From Candidatus Borrarchaeum weybense (GTDB lineage: Archaea; Asgardarchaeota; Sifarchaeia; Borrarchaeales; Borrarchaeaceae), in assembly GCA_019057385.1 (NCBI GenBank), contig JAHQJS010000006.1, forward strand, positions 765,038-829,037: a DNA stretch of 64,000 nt, written 5' to 3'. A program made the translations under genes and the position numbers. The notes beneath the pieces are model-generated. The model did no database searches. It was not told the origin of the DNA and saw nothing but the letters and a program-made list of their open reading frames with translations. Of this stretch, positions 44,073 through 53,407 are shown one piece after another; position 1 is the first letter of the stretch, and every line of letters begins with the position of its first letter.

Positions 44073-45136
44073 TGGCAATTCCAACAGAATGTGAAGTATT
44101 AGTAATTGGCGCTGGACCCGCTGGAAGCACTACTGCCAGTAATATTGCAAAAGACGGAGTAGATGTTGTTCTTATTGATAAAAGAAAAGAGTTGGGCGTG
44201 CCAGTGCAATGTGCTGAACACATACCTTTTCAAGTTGCTTATTTTACTGATTCAAAAAAGGAAATAATTGCACAGAAAATTAACTACATGCATACAGTTA
44301 TGCCAAACGGTGATGTAACCATTACTGAATCCAAAGGATATATTATTCACAGGGATTTGTTTGATAAGCACTTAGCTGAGAAAGCGAGGAAACTGGGGGT
44401 ATATATTTTTCCTAATACAGAAGCGTTAGGCTTCCATAGAGACAAAGTCAAAATACGTGAAGGAAAACAGGAACAAATTATTTCTCCAAGAATAATTGTA
44501 GATGCGAGTGGTCCAAAATCTGCGATGGGAAAAACTCTTGGAATATATAACACCACATATATTTATGCAAATCAATTTTTAATGCCACTGAGAGAAAAAA
44601 GGGACTTTACAGAGGTTTATTTTCGAAAGTACATACCTGGAGGCTATGGTTGGGTATTTCCAAAAGATGATGTATGTAACGTTGGAGTTGGTGTAAGTCT
44701 TAAGTTTGGAATACCACCACGAGAGGCATTAAAGAATTTTGTTAAAGAACTGGTAAAACAAGAGATAATCCTTGATCAAAGATTAGCTATAGTCGCTGGA
44801 ATAATCCCTGCAGGAGGAATGCTACCTCTTCAAAAGGAAAATATTCTATTTGTTGGAGATGCAGCCGGACAATGTCACTCAATAACTGGTGCCGGTGTAC
44901 CATTTGCTCTGCTTTGTGGACAACTTGCTGGAAAATATGTTGTGGAAGCGGTTCAAGAAGAAGATTTAGAAATTTTAAAAGATTATGAAGAGGAATGTAT
45001 TGACTCTTTTGGCGATTCACTCATGCATGCAGTAGAAAAAAGAAAATTCTTTGAATCATACTGGAATAATCCCCAGCATGATTTCAATGAAATGGTAAAA
45101 AAAACGTGGGTTGTCTTCGAAGATTATTATAGTTGA
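44072..45136 (+). CDS. geranylgeranyl reductase-family flavoprotein
   Basis: The FAD-binding Rossmann start VLVIGAGPAGSTTA, the family motif PGGYGWVFPKDD and the second FAD site LFVGDAAGQ are all present. Length is 354 residues, typical for the GGR family. Archaeal GGRs saturate isoprenoid chains of membrane lipids, but the family also has other electron-transfer members. ATG 44072 overlaps the ligase-DUF116 stop, so the genes are translationally coupled and a role with the Cys-rich domain is possible. A rubredoxin gene lies convergently just after the stop and could be an electron donor. Confidence 0.87.
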   Translation: MAIPTECEVLVIGAGPAGSTTASNIAKDGVDVVLIDKRKELGVPVQCAEHIPFQVAYFTDSKKEIIAQKINYMHTVMPNGDVTITESKGYIIHRDLFDKHLAEKARKLGVYIFPNTEALGFHRDKVKIREGKQEQIISPRIIVDASGPKSAMGKTLGIYNTTYIYANQFLMPLREKRDFTEVYFRKYIPGGYGWVFPKDDVCNVGVGVSLKFGIPPREALKNFVKELVKQEIILDQRLAIVAGIIPAGGMLPLQKENILFVGDAAGQCHSITGAGVPFALLCGQLAGKYVVEAVQEEDLEILKDYEEECIDSFGDSLMHAVEKRKFFESYWNNPQHDFNEMVKKTWVVFEDYYS

Positions 45137-45139
45137 ATG

Positions 45140-45304
45140 TTATTCTGAAAGTTTGTCGAACATATTTTTTCCCACAAAGCAAACTGGACAGAGCCAGTCA
45201 TCAGGAATGTCTTTAAAAAGAGTACCAGGATCAATTCCGTTGTCGGGGTCACCCTTTTCTTCGTCATAAACATAATCACATGCTAAGCAAGCCCATTTAG
45301 CCAT
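45140..45304 (-). CDS. rubredoxin
   Basis: The 54-residue rubredoxin has the two knuckles CLAC and CPVC that bind one Fe. Conserved aromatic residues ([27 protein letters not shown]) and GIDPGTLF are present. ATG 45304 has CGGAGGT upstream at 6 nt; an in-frame extension upstream to 45337 has no SD. It ends only 3 bp from the convergent flavoprotein gene. It would be a cytosolic one-electron carrier. Confidence 0.95.
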   Translation of the reverse strand: MAKWACLACDYVYDEEKGDPDNGIDPGTLFKDIPDDWLCPVCFVGKNMFDKLSE

Positions 45305-45560
45305 TATATTACCTCCGTACTTGGATGGTATCTTCATTTTTTCGCTTTTATATTTCGAATGGATTTTCGCTTAAAAAATTTGAGGATAGTTCATAGCTAA
45401 TTCTTTACATATCATTTGCATTGAACTAAACTACATATATAGAAGACTAATGCGGATGAATTCACTAGAAATTATAAAATCTGTTTTTGAGTCTATTACT
45501 TGTGAAATGATACTTAGGCTTTCTAGCACTGTCGTGCATTTAGAAAGGAGTTAAACGTCA

Positions 45561-46355
45561 TTGATCCATAATATATTCCTAATTAAGGATGGCAACTGTA
45601 TTTATAGCTATAGAACTGGAACTAAAAAGAGTTTAGACTCAAATCTAGTGAATGGGCTATTAGAAGCCATATTCGGCATGGGGGAAGTGTTCTTCCAAAA
45701 GAGAATTAATAAGATCATGTTCCAAGAAATTCGTACAATATTTCGAGCCTTAAGTAAGAAACTAATTCTCGGAGTTATTGAGGATATAGATACAGATAAT
45801 GAAGTTGTTGAGGTGTTACTTAAGAAACTCTCAGAAGCTCTTCGTCAAGTCATTTTAATTCTTGAATATGATGGAATTAATCATTTGACAATGACACAAA
45901 TGCCCTCCCTAAAAGATGAACTGGAATATACCCTTCGGAGAACCCTTCTTAAAATTCCCTGTCCATTTTTGAAAAAAAGATGGTTTAGAAAAAGATGTAC
46001 CTTTGTTGATAAACCTCTTAAACGTTCATGTATCTTTTGTAATTTATACGAAATCAAGAATTGTCCATACTTGCAAAATGACCAGTTATGGCAATTTTAT
46101 AGAACTCCTTTTCAATTTAATAATGGTGTTCAGTTAGAAGAATCGGTGAAACAATTAGGAAGATGGAAAAAAACCGAAAAATTCAGCCTCCATATTCTCG
46201 AAACAAATAATGGAACCAATGCTATGGATCTTAGATCGAAACTAAAAGCATATGAAATTTTTGTCTCTCCTAGAAAAGCGCTCGAAATAATGTCTAAGTT
46301 AGAGGAAAAAGGGTTGTTATTGCGAGATTCGCCACCTATTCACGAATATCACTAG
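45561..46355 (+). CDS. longin-like domain protein with Cys-rich centre and winged-helix C-terminus
   Basis: Residues ~1-95 follow the longin/roadblock-like pattern: a first strand NIFLIKDGNCIYSY, a segment beginning NLVNGLLEAIFGMG, FRALSKKLILGVIED and a closing helix. Longin domains are common in Asgard genomes. Residues ~130-175 hold Cys residues (IPCPFLKKR, RKRCTF, SCIFCNLYEIKNCPYL) that could bind Zn. The C-terminal ~60 residues look like a winged helix ending LEEKGLLLRDSPP. TTG 45561 follows AAAGGAG. This three-part layout is not one I recognise. The fold call for the N-terminus is tentative. Confidence 0.6.
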   Translation: MIHNIFLIKDGNCIYSYRTGTKKSLDSNLVNGLLEAIFGMGEVFFQKRINKIMFQEIRTIFRALSKKLILGVIEDIDTDNEVVEVLLKKLSEALRQVILILEYDGINHLTMTQMPSLKDELEYTLRRTLLKIPCPFLKKRWFRKRCTFVDKPLKRSCIFCNLYEIKNCPYLQNDQLWQFYRTPFQFNNGVQLEESVKQLGRWKKTEKFSLHILETNNGTNAMDLRSKLKAYEIFVSPRKALEIMSKLEEKGLLLRDSPPIHEYH

Positions 46356-46501
46356 TATTTTTTATTTAGTAACTAAGTCTTCTTAACTGATTCTCCAGCT
46401 AAATAGTCAATGTTTTAAGCCATTCTAACTGTTGATTCAGTTTTGTTCGTGTTTGAGTTTCTTTCTCATCGAATTCCAATTAAAAGAGTCTCAAAATGAT
46501 T

Positions 46502-46822
46502 TCATAGTTCTTTGAGATCTGAGAGTTCGTATGCGCTACCTTCGATGCAGTAGTACTTCCAGCGGAGATTCATCATCTTTGTGAGGGGGCATTGGTCACA
46601 AAGACAACCCTTTTGCTCTTGTATCCTGTCACTTTTGCCGATGGTACAAAAGACGAGTTGGTATTCTTCAGTCTCCGCGTAACTGGGACATTTCCCGCAC
46701 ATACACATATAGGCTACTTGCTCGGCGTTCTGTTTCGCTAACTCAGGTGTCCATGTTCCTTTTGTAAGTGCTTTATATTTTTCTTCAAAGGTAGTTGCTT
46801 TATAGTACTCTTCGTCTGCCAT
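46502..46822 (-). CDS. DUF2769-like Cys-rich protein
   Basis: The ~106-residue protein has eight Cys in the pattern CMCGKCPSY...FCTIGKSD...GCLCDQCPL...YYCIEG, which is the DUF2769 signature (C-x-C-x2-C-P-[ST]-[FY], GKS, C-x-C-x2-C-P). The Cys array likely binds Zn or Fe-S; the role is unknown. ATG 46822 is preferred since GGTGT lies 6-7 nt upstream; the in-frame TTG 46834 has no SD. Confidence 0.82.
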   Translation of the reverse strand: MADEEYYKATTFEEKYKALTKGTWTPELAKQNAEQVAYMCMCGKCPSYAETEEYQLVFCTIGKSDRIQEQKGCLCDQCPLTKMMNLRWKYYCIEGSAYELSDLKEL

Positions 46823-47227
46823 TTTATACACCAAAATCTAAAGTGATTCTTAAACTCTATCCATTTTTAAGTATATCAGATTTTGATAAAAAGGAATCAT
46901 AGTTTTTCTTGAGTCTTTTCTCATTTTAACTTCCCACAGTTTTTTAAGCATTAAGATAAACTTCAATAGAGAAATCAATTCATTATTGACTGATCATTAG
47001 AATTTGATTGTTTTAATGACCTGATATCTCCTTATATCAAAACCTGAATCCGTTTCTTATATTTTTTTTTGCATTAAAAATAGCTGAATATAGAAAAAAT
47101 GGTTAGGCCAAAAAGCTGTCATTTTAGTCAAATTAATATGTACCTTGGTGTAAAACATAACGATATATTTGATAAAATAAATTCAAGGCGTCAACTTAGA
47201 ATCAAATAGAAAAAGCTGGTGACACAT
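46823..47227. other. 405-bp intergenic stretch without a visible gene
   Basis: AT-rich sequence with several T- and A-tracts. I found no convincing small frame, hairpin terminator or RNA. The right end holds promoters for the cupin gene. An A-rich block beginning AAAAATAGCTGAATATAGAAA lies near 47077, without a clear function. Confidence 0.5.
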
Positions 47228-47557
47228 TTGATTATAAAGAAGATAGAGGAGAATTTGGGAAAGAAGGATGGGACACATAGATTAGTTGGCTTATGGGATT
47301 CAATTCTCCTAGAAGGTCAGGGGACAATACCACATTACCATGAAAATATGGAAGAGATCTATTATATTATCTCTGGGCAGGCACTTATGACCATCAATGG
47401 AGATACTGAGTTAGTCGATGAGGAAGATATAATCTACATAGCGCCCAGAAAGAATCATAGTATTCGACAAACAGGCGACCTACCACTACGCTATATCACA
47501 GTCTCGATTGATATCAGAAAAAATCCGCGTATACCATCACAAAGTCACTATATTTAA
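47228..47557 (+). CDS. small cupin protein
   Basis: The 109-residue single-domain cupin has the metal-binding motif 1 PHYHENMEEIYYIISG (His, His, Glu) and the motif 2 region beginning YIAPRKNHSI (His). It is the RmlC/mannose-6-phosphate isomerase-like type; small stand-alone cupins act as isomerases, dioxygenases or ligand sensors. TTG 47228 is preferred because GGTGA ends 5 nt upstream; GTG 47219 lies inside that SD. It is alone on its strand before the aminotransferase gene. Confidence 0.85.
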   Translation: MIIKKIEENLGKKDGTHRLVGLWDSILLEGQGTIPHYHENMEEIYYIISGQALMTINGDTELVDEEDIIYIAPRKNHSIRQTGDLPLRYITVSIDIRKNPRIPSQSHYI

Positions 47558-47752
47558 CTTCTTTTAATTAAGACTGCCTAAAACTGCCTACCTTTTAATT
47601 ATTTTGATTTTTGCGATTTATGAATCCTATTGAAAATCTTTTTAAGTGTGAGATTAGAGTAGAAAAGATATATCATTTTAACCTGCAATTTTATATGACG
47701 CATCTCCGCGACTATTGTAGGATGAAATCCAAGCATTTGGAGGATAGAATTT

Positions 47753-49009
47753 ATGAAATTTGCAGATTGGGCGTATAAAATTCCAGAATCTGAAATTCGT
47801 CGTCTCCTGAGGTTCAATGTAAAATATTATTACGCAGGAGGCAAGCCAGGTGTACTTCCTACTGAAATTATAGCTAAAATTCTTAAGAAAATTGGAGAAG
47901 ATCAGCTTAAAAATATTGAGGATGGTCGAGAACAGGAAGTTGCCGATATTTATAATTATGGAGTCACTGCTGGAACGGATTTTTTTAGAAAAACCCTTGC
48001 TGAAAGACTTCGTAGAGAAGGAATTGAAACTAATTGGGAACAGTTAATGATCACGACAGGATCTCAGCAAGCAATTTATTTAGTTCTTGATACATTAATT
48101 GATCCCGGGGATGTCATAATTACGACTCGTCCAGCATACTTAGGCTTCCTCGGGCCAGCTGGAAAACTTGGCGCGAATATTATTACTGTACCCACTGATT
48201 TGGATGGCATTGTCCCCGAATATGTTGAGAATGCTATCGAATTATCAGAGAAAGAATTCGGGAAAAAACCTAAAATGATTTATTTAGTTCCAGATGGTGA
48301 CAATCCAAAAGGCACTAATCTCCCAGCAAAAAGAAGACAGGCACTTTTTGACGTCGCAGAAGCACAAGATGTCTTGATTATCGAGGATAGCCCATATAGA
48401 AACATTCATTTCAAAGGAGAAAAAGTTTTTCCCATTAAGTCATTAGATAAAGAGAATCAAAGAGTTGTTTATCTAGGAAGCACAACTAAGGAAGCTATGG
48501 CCGCACGGGTTGGTTATGCACTCGCACCAGAAGAATTAAGAGAAAATATGATAAAAGGTAAGGGATTTTTAGATCTGTGCACACCGCTGATCATGCAAAG
48601 GATTTTGGACGAATATTACCGCAATTATATTGATGATATGCTCCCGAAGATTAACTCAACTTATGAAGCTCGAGCAAAAGCAATGATTGAAGCAATGGAT
48701 GCTACATTCCCTGCAGGAGAACGTACAGATCCAAAGGGCGGCTTTTTCATATGGTGGGAATCTGAGAATAAGAACTTTAATGCAAAAGAGTTCCTTGAAC
48801 GGGTAGCTATGCCTAATGAAGTACTATTCGTACCTGGAGAAGCCTTCTATCCACTTGGAGGTATGGCTTATTTGCCAGACAGCAACTCGCTACAACCAAC
48901 TGTTGCAGAAACGCATGAATTGAGATTAAGCTATTCTTTCAAAGATGAAGAGAATATTCGTGAAGGTATTCCACTCCTTGGAAAATTGCTAACTGAGGAA
49001 CTCGGGTAA
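47753..49009 (+). CDS. PLP-dependent class I aminotransferase
   Basis: This 418-residue fold-type I aminotransferase binds PLP through Lys246 (GSTTKEAMAAR). It has the phosphate-binding and substrate motifs TTGSQQAIYLVLD, VPDGDNPKGTN and EDSPYRNIHF, and RLSYSF near the C-terminus (the Arg that binds carboxylate). It resembles the LysN/2-aminoadipate and MocR-like aromatic group but lacks the regulatory domain. The amino acid cannot be defined from sequence. GGAGG precedes ATG 47753 by ~8 nt. Confidence 0.92.
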   Translation: MKFADWAYKIPESEIRRLLRFNVKYYYAGGKPGVLPTEIIAKILKKIGEDQLKNIEDGREQEVADIYNYGVTAGTDFFRKTLAERLRREGIETNWEQLMITTGSQQAIYLVLDTLIDPGDVIITTRPAYLGFLGPAGKLGANIITVPTDLDGIVPEYVENAIELSEKEFGKKPKMIYLVPDGDNPKGTNLPAKRRQALFDVAEAQDVLIIEDSPYRNIHFKGEKVFPIKSLDKENQRVVYLGSTTKEAMAARVGYALAPEELRENMIKGKGFLDLCTPLIMQRILDEYYRNYIDDMLPKINSTYEARAKAMIEAMDATFPAGERTDPKGGFFIWWESENKNFNAKEFLERVAMPNEVLFVPGEAFYPLGGMAYLPDSNSLQPTVAETHELRLSYSFKDEENIREGIPLLGKLLTEELG

Positions 49010-49088
49010 ACATCCTCTCTTTTTAATTCTTTTTTCATACATTTTAGTTAGTTACATTAACGATCATCTCGCACTCAAGCAGAAGTGA

Positions 49089-49574
49089 CTACTCATTTTT
49101 AGAATAATCGCTCTTGTCTTGATTTACAGTGACATCCTTCACTAAAGCTTTACTTTGTCTAAGAATGTCTGCAGTATTTAGCTTGACCATTTTTTTGCGA
49201 GTACCTCCACCCGCCCAAATGAACTCATTTTCTAAGACTAAGGGATCGATCACAGTCTTTAAAGGATTTCTATGCCCAATTGGCGGGATGCCTCCTGTGG
49301 GATACCCTGTGATCTGTTCAGCTATTTTTGGACTTGATGTTTTTGCTTTTTTTAAATTAAGAGCGCGCTGAAGTTTCTTGCGAGAAACATGCTGATCTCC
49401 TCGAACAATTGCAAGAAGGGGCAATTTATTTTCAGCAATAAAAACTATCGATTTAACAATCTTTTCTAGCGGAACATTAAGCGATTTAGCAGCGGCTTCT
49501 GCAGTATGTGTCTCTTTTTTTTCGAAGAATTCGAATTCAACTCCTGAACGTATTAGATACGCTTTTAAATTCAT
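49089..49574 (-). CDS. YbaK/EbsC-family aminoacyl-tRNA deacylase
   Basis: The 161-residue protein is an INS/YbaK-type editing domain that hydrolyses mischarged tRNA (Cys-tRNA-Pro or related). Motifs are HTAEAAAKSLNVP, IVKSIVFI, VRGDQHVSRKKL, GYPTGGIPPIGH and FIWAGGG. GGIPP and GGG are the catalytic loops. It is a free-standing trans-editing factor. Its C-terminus is lysine-rich. ATG 49574. Convergent with the aminotransferase gene. Confidence 0.9.
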   Translation of the reverse strand: MNLKAYLIRSGVEFEFFEKKETHTAEAAAKSLNVPLEKIVKSIVFIAENKLPLLAIVRGDQHVSRKKLQRALNLKKAKTSSPKIAEQITGYPTGGIPPIGHRNPLKTVIDPLVLENEFIWAGGGTRKKMVKLNTADILRQSKALVKDVTVNQDKSDYSKNE

Positions 49575-49816
49575 TTTCGATCCCTAAAGCAATATTCATT
49601 AATTTAAATTTGTTTTCGATTAGTTTATACTTCAAAATCTCTTTATTTATAACTTTTAAAGAAATTGTGGGTTGCGAATTGTCATAACTACTAATCAAAA
49701 CTATGTTAAAAGGCACGATCACTATAGAAATCTTTATTTTCTTAACTAGAACTAATTGAGAACTAATTTTCTAGGTTATATTTAATTAACAATAGCCTTG
49801 AAATCATTATCCAAAG

Positions 49817-51574
49817 ATGAATTTCGAAGAAGGTCTCATATTGAAAACTGATGGCCATGAAACACTGATTAACTTTATTAGGCGCACGCTACTGAAAAAA
49901 GAGCATGTCATCCTCGCAACTATTTTGGCTGTAAATTTTGCATTGAGACTTTATGGCGTCATTGTTAATGTAGACCATTTTTTTCGTGAAGCTACTTTCG
50001 GCATGGCTGCATGGAGGATAGTTGACGGTGATCTTCCTTACCGTGATTTTTTTCACGCACAAGCTCCGCTTTCCCCTTATTTACTTGCTTTCGTTTTCCT
50101 TATGTTTGGAGTCGGCATTCTTCAAGCAAGGTTATTCTTGGTATTCTTTACAACCTTTACATGTTTTATGATCTTCATGGCAGGAAAAAGGATTGATTAC
50201 AAAACGGGATTGTTAGGAAGTTTGATTTTTGCAATAACCCCCCTTTCCGTTAAGTATGGCATGAATGCAGTGAATGATTTTATTGCAATGACTTTCTGTG
50301 CCATAGGATATTATTTTCTGACATCTGTCATTATGATTAACGAGAATAAAAAGAATTTGACAGCTGAAAGAAATAATTCAATTTTGGCCGGACTCTTTAT
50401 GAGTATAGGAGTTATGATCAAACTCATTGTTGCACCAATATTATTTGCCTTTATCGTTATTTTAATAATTGAAGGCATATTTTCTGAATTTGAAATTAAA
50501 AATCAGGTAAAAAAGATTTTTTTCCTTATAGTTGGATTCGTAATTCCTTTTCTAGTTGTATTTTCTTCTTTTTATCTTCTGTTCGGCGACAATTTCACTG
50601 CACAAGTTTTGGGACAACATTTGGCAAAAAAGCCAGTATCTTATGGAGAGCGTTGGAATAAACTGATGTCTCGCCTGATCATAGTAAATCCTTATTTTTT
50701 CGTATTATTTAGTTTAAGTGTTCTGTTTGCAGCACGGCAACCTTACGGACGCGGTTTAATCATTTGTTTTCTTTGCATGATATTAGCGGTATTTACTTTT
50801 GTTCCATCACAGAATACCAATTACTATCAAATTAACATCCTAATTATGTCCATGGTCTGCGGTTTTTTTCCCCTACCCGATTTCAAAGCATTAAATTTTA
50901 AATCACTGATCCCAAATTTTATAGTTATTTTGAATTTGTTGTTATATAAAATATATCGCTATTCGAACTCTAATGTAGCAGGATTTGCTTATTTTGAGCA
51001 TTATTTGGCAAAGGTAGCCCTTGCAGCAACTTTAATCACCTTAATCGCATTTATTGTAATTTTAACAAAAGAAAAGCAAATTACTGAATTGAAAATTAGC
51101 GATCGAGCAAAAAAACTTCTTTCTTCCCCTTACCAAGTTTTAAAAGGCTTAAAAAACGTTCTTAATAAGGACGTAACAAAGTTGGTCCTTGCATCAGCCT
51201 TAATTGTTATAATCGCGACAACTGGTGTTTCATATCCCAGTCTTTCTGAAAGTGATAAGAAAACTATCGAATGGATTAAAGCAAATACGTCTCCTGACGA
51301 TTATGTTCTTGCTGACGACTTAAAAATCAATTTTCGGGCAAAAAGAAGAAGCCCATTTGCTGAAATTTCAACACCGAGAACACGTTTTGGTGAACTTACT
51401 GGAGAAATGTTTATTGAAGCTTGCTATGAGTTTGATATTAGAGTCGTTGTGAAAACAAGAAGGCTGTTTGACTCCTTTGATACATACGATGTCTTCCTGG
51501 AATTTCTTGAAATTAACTATGTTCCAATTAAAGAAGGTCACATAATCTATGTGCGCACAACACCTCTAAAATGA
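49817..51574 (+). CDS. GT-C family membrane glycosyltransferase, copy 1
   Basis: The 585-residue membrane protein has about ten to twelve hydrophobic segments and the GT39/PMT-ArnT-like motif DFFHAQAPLSPYL near residue 77, after an acidic FREATFGMAAW loop. These are the D-x-F-[HN] catalytic features of GT-C enzymes that use polyprenyl-phosphate sugar donors. A soluble C-terminal domain of ~120 residues ends YVRTTPLK. It starts at ATG 49817 soon after a TATATTTA element. Its neighbour is a paralogue of almost the same length. Part of the two genes is almost identical at the DNA level (49977-50142). The substrate is unknown. Confidence 0.82.
   Translation: MNFEEGLILKTDGHETLINFIRRTLLKKEHVILATILAVNFALRLYGVIVNVDHFFREATFGMAAWRIVDGDLPYRDFFHAQAPLSPYLLAFVFLMFGVGILQARLFLVFFTTFTCFMIFMAGKRIDYKTGLLGSLIFAITPLSVKYGMNAVNDFIAMTFCAIGYYFLTSVIMINENKKNLTAERNNSILAGLFMSIGVMIKLIVAPILFAFIVILIIEGIFSEFEIKNQVKKIFFLIVGFVIPFLVVFSSFYLLFGDNFTAQVLGQHLAKKPVSYGERWNKLMSRLIIVNPYFFVLFSLSVLFAARQPYGRGLIICFLCMILAVFTFVPSQNTNYYQINILIMSMVCGFFPLPDFKALNFKSLIPNFIVILNLLLYKIYRYSNSNVAGFAYFEHYLAKVALAATLITLIAFIVILTKEKQITELKISDRAKKLLSSPYQVLKGLKNVLNKDVTKLVLASALIVIIATTGVSYPSLSESDKKTIEWIKANTSPDDYVLADDLKINFRAKRRSPFAEISTPRTRFGELTGEMFIEACYEFDIRVVVKTRRLFDSFDTYDVFLEFLEINYVPIKEGHIIYVRTTPLK
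49977..50142 (+). repeat. 166-bp identical tract shared by the two GT-C genes
   Basis: The 166 bp at 49977-50142 are identical to 51705-51870 (offset 1728 bp). Identity stays near 97% over about 49932-50218 and drops sharply on either side. The tract includes synonymous sites, so protein-level selection is not enough to explain it; recent gene conversion or a duplicated patch is likely. Confidence 0.9.
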
Positions 51575-51601
51575 AAACTAAAACATAAAGTGGAAGCTCT
51601 G

Positions 51602-53332
51602 ATGATGAAATTTGAGTTACTGAAAAAAGAGCATGCTGTGCTCGTAATTATTTTATTTTTAAATTTTGCATTGAGACTTTATGGTGTCATTGTTGATGTC
51701 GACTATTTTTTTCGTGAAGCTACTTTCGGCATGGCTGCATGGAGGATAGTTGACGGTGATCTTCCTTACCGTGATTTTTTTCACGCACAAGCTCCGCTTT
51801 CCCCTTATTTACTTGCTTTCGTTTTCCTTATGTTTGGAGTCGGCATTCTTCAAGCAAGGTTATTCTTGGTTTTTTTTACAACCGTTACATGTTTTATGAT
51901 CTTCATGGCAGGAAAAAGGATTAATTACAAAACGGGATTGTTGGGATGCCTAATTTTCGCAGTAGTTCATTTATCTGTTATGAATGGCATGGTGGCTGTT
52001 AATGATTTCATTGCCGTGACCTTCTGTATTGTTGGATACTATTTTTTAACACCCGTCATCATGGGGAACAGGTACAAAGGGGAATTTCTTGCTAATCGAA
52101 ACTGCGCATTTTTGGCTGGAGTTTTTTTAAGTATCGGAGTAACGATCAAAATCATAATTGCACCAATATTGCTCGCCTTCATTGTTGTTTTGGTCATAGA
52201 AGGACAATTTGCAGGAGTTAGAATCAATGAACAGGCTAAAGACCTTGCTTTTCTTCTTCTTGGGTTTATAATTCCTTTTTTAGTTGTGTTTTCGCCTTTC
52301 TATTTAATAGTTGGTAACAAAATTACACTGCAAGTATTGGGGCAACATTTAGAGAAGCCTTTTGTGTCATGGGGAACGCGTTGGAATAGTCTAACGAAAT
52401 ACATAATTAGGGAAAATCTCTATTTTTTCGTTTTCTTCTCACTAAGTGCTCTTTTCGGGGCACGAAAACCATATGGAAGAGGGCTACTCATTTGCACTCT
52501 ATTCATGTTATTCAGCGTATTCCTGTTTGTTCCACGACAACAAGCAAATTACTACTATTTAAGCGTTCCATTGATGGCCATGGTTTGCGGTTTCTTTCCC
52601 TTATCAGATTTTAAATCGTTTAATTTAAGATCAACGCTTTTGAGTGTTATTGTTTTCTTTGGTTTCATTATTCTAAACTTCACCATTTTTATCCGATTTT
52701 ATCGTCCTCGTTTTTATTTTCCAGTTCTATCATTGCCTTTTTATAGTTATTCAAGCTATTATTGGATACAGTTAACTTTTGTAGCGTTTTTTATTGCTTT
52801 ATGTGTCTTTATCGTTTTTTTAATCAAAGAAGGACAATTTGATGGACTTAAAATTACGGATTCGGTGAAAGATATATTTTCTTCCCGTCACCAGATCTTT
52901 AAGAGTCTAAGAGGTATTCTTAGTTATGATGGGGTAAAACTCGCTCTTGTAGTGTTCTTTGTTGTGCTAATCACAGTGTGTAATGTAACATATCCCCGTC
53001 TTTCTGCAAAAGATAGAAAAGCAATTGATTGGGTTAAAGTAAACACTTCTCCCGATGAGTATATCCTTGCTGATAATTTGAAAATAAATTTTAGGTCAGG
53101 AAGGAGGTCCGCATTTGCTGAGATTTCAAGAGAGCGAACGCATATTGGCGAACTTACTGGAGAAATGTTTATCCAAGCATGTTATGATTTTGATGTTAGA
53201 GTCGTTGTAAACACAGGATTTCTTTTTGGAAAAGACGATACCTATGATGTTTTCATAGAGTTTCTTGAAGATAACTATGCTCAAATCGAAGTAGGTCACA
53301 CAATCTACGTACGTGCCACTTCCTTGCAATGA
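51602..53332 (+). CDS. GT-C family membrane glycosyltransferase, copy 2
   Basis: A paralogue of the preceding gene, with the same layout: acidic loop FREATFGMAAW, DFFHAQAPLSPYL, many helices and a C-terminal soluble domain (SPDEYILADNLKINF, GELTGEMFIQACYDF) ending YVRATSLQ. Outside the first quarter the proteins differ considerably. ATG 51602 has GTGGA upstream; GTG 51590 is also in frame. It is ~28 bp after copy 1 and probably in the same transcript. Neighbouring glycosyltransferase copies often decorate lipid-linked or S-layer glycans, which is inference. Confidence 0.82.
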   Translation: MMKFELLKKEHAVLVIILFLNFALRLYGVIVDVDYFFREATFGMAAWRIVDGDLPYRDFFHAQAPLSPYLLAFVFLMFGVGILQARLFLVFFTTVTCFMIFMAGKRINYKTGLLGCLIFAVVHLSVMNGMVAVNDFIAVTFCIVGYYFLTPVIMGNRYKGEFLANRNCAFLAGVFLSIGVTIKIIIAPILLAFIVVLVIEGQFAGVRINEQAKDLAFLLLGFIIPFLVVFSPFYLIVGNKITLQVLGQHLEKPFVSWGTRWNSLTKYIIRENLYFFVFFSLSALFGARKPYGRGLLICTLFMLFSVFLFVPRQQANYYYLSVPLMAMVCGFFPLSDFKSFNLRSTLLSVIVFFGFIILNFTIFIRFYRPRFYFPVLSLPFYSYSSYYWIQLTFVAFFIALCVFIVFLIKEGQFDGLKITDSVKDIFSSRHQIFKSLRGILSYDGVKLALVVFFVVLITVCNVTYPRLSAKDRKAIDWVKVNTSPDEYILADNLKINFRSGRRSAFAEISRERTHIGELTGEMFIQACYDFDVRVVVNTGFLFGKDDTYDVFIEFLEDNYAQIEVGHTIYVRATSLQ

Positions 53333-53407
53333 AAATATCGGAAAAAAATTAATGTGTAATTATGAGTTACATGAAAGGGAGATTTCAAGTAATAATTCAT
53401 TCTAAAA

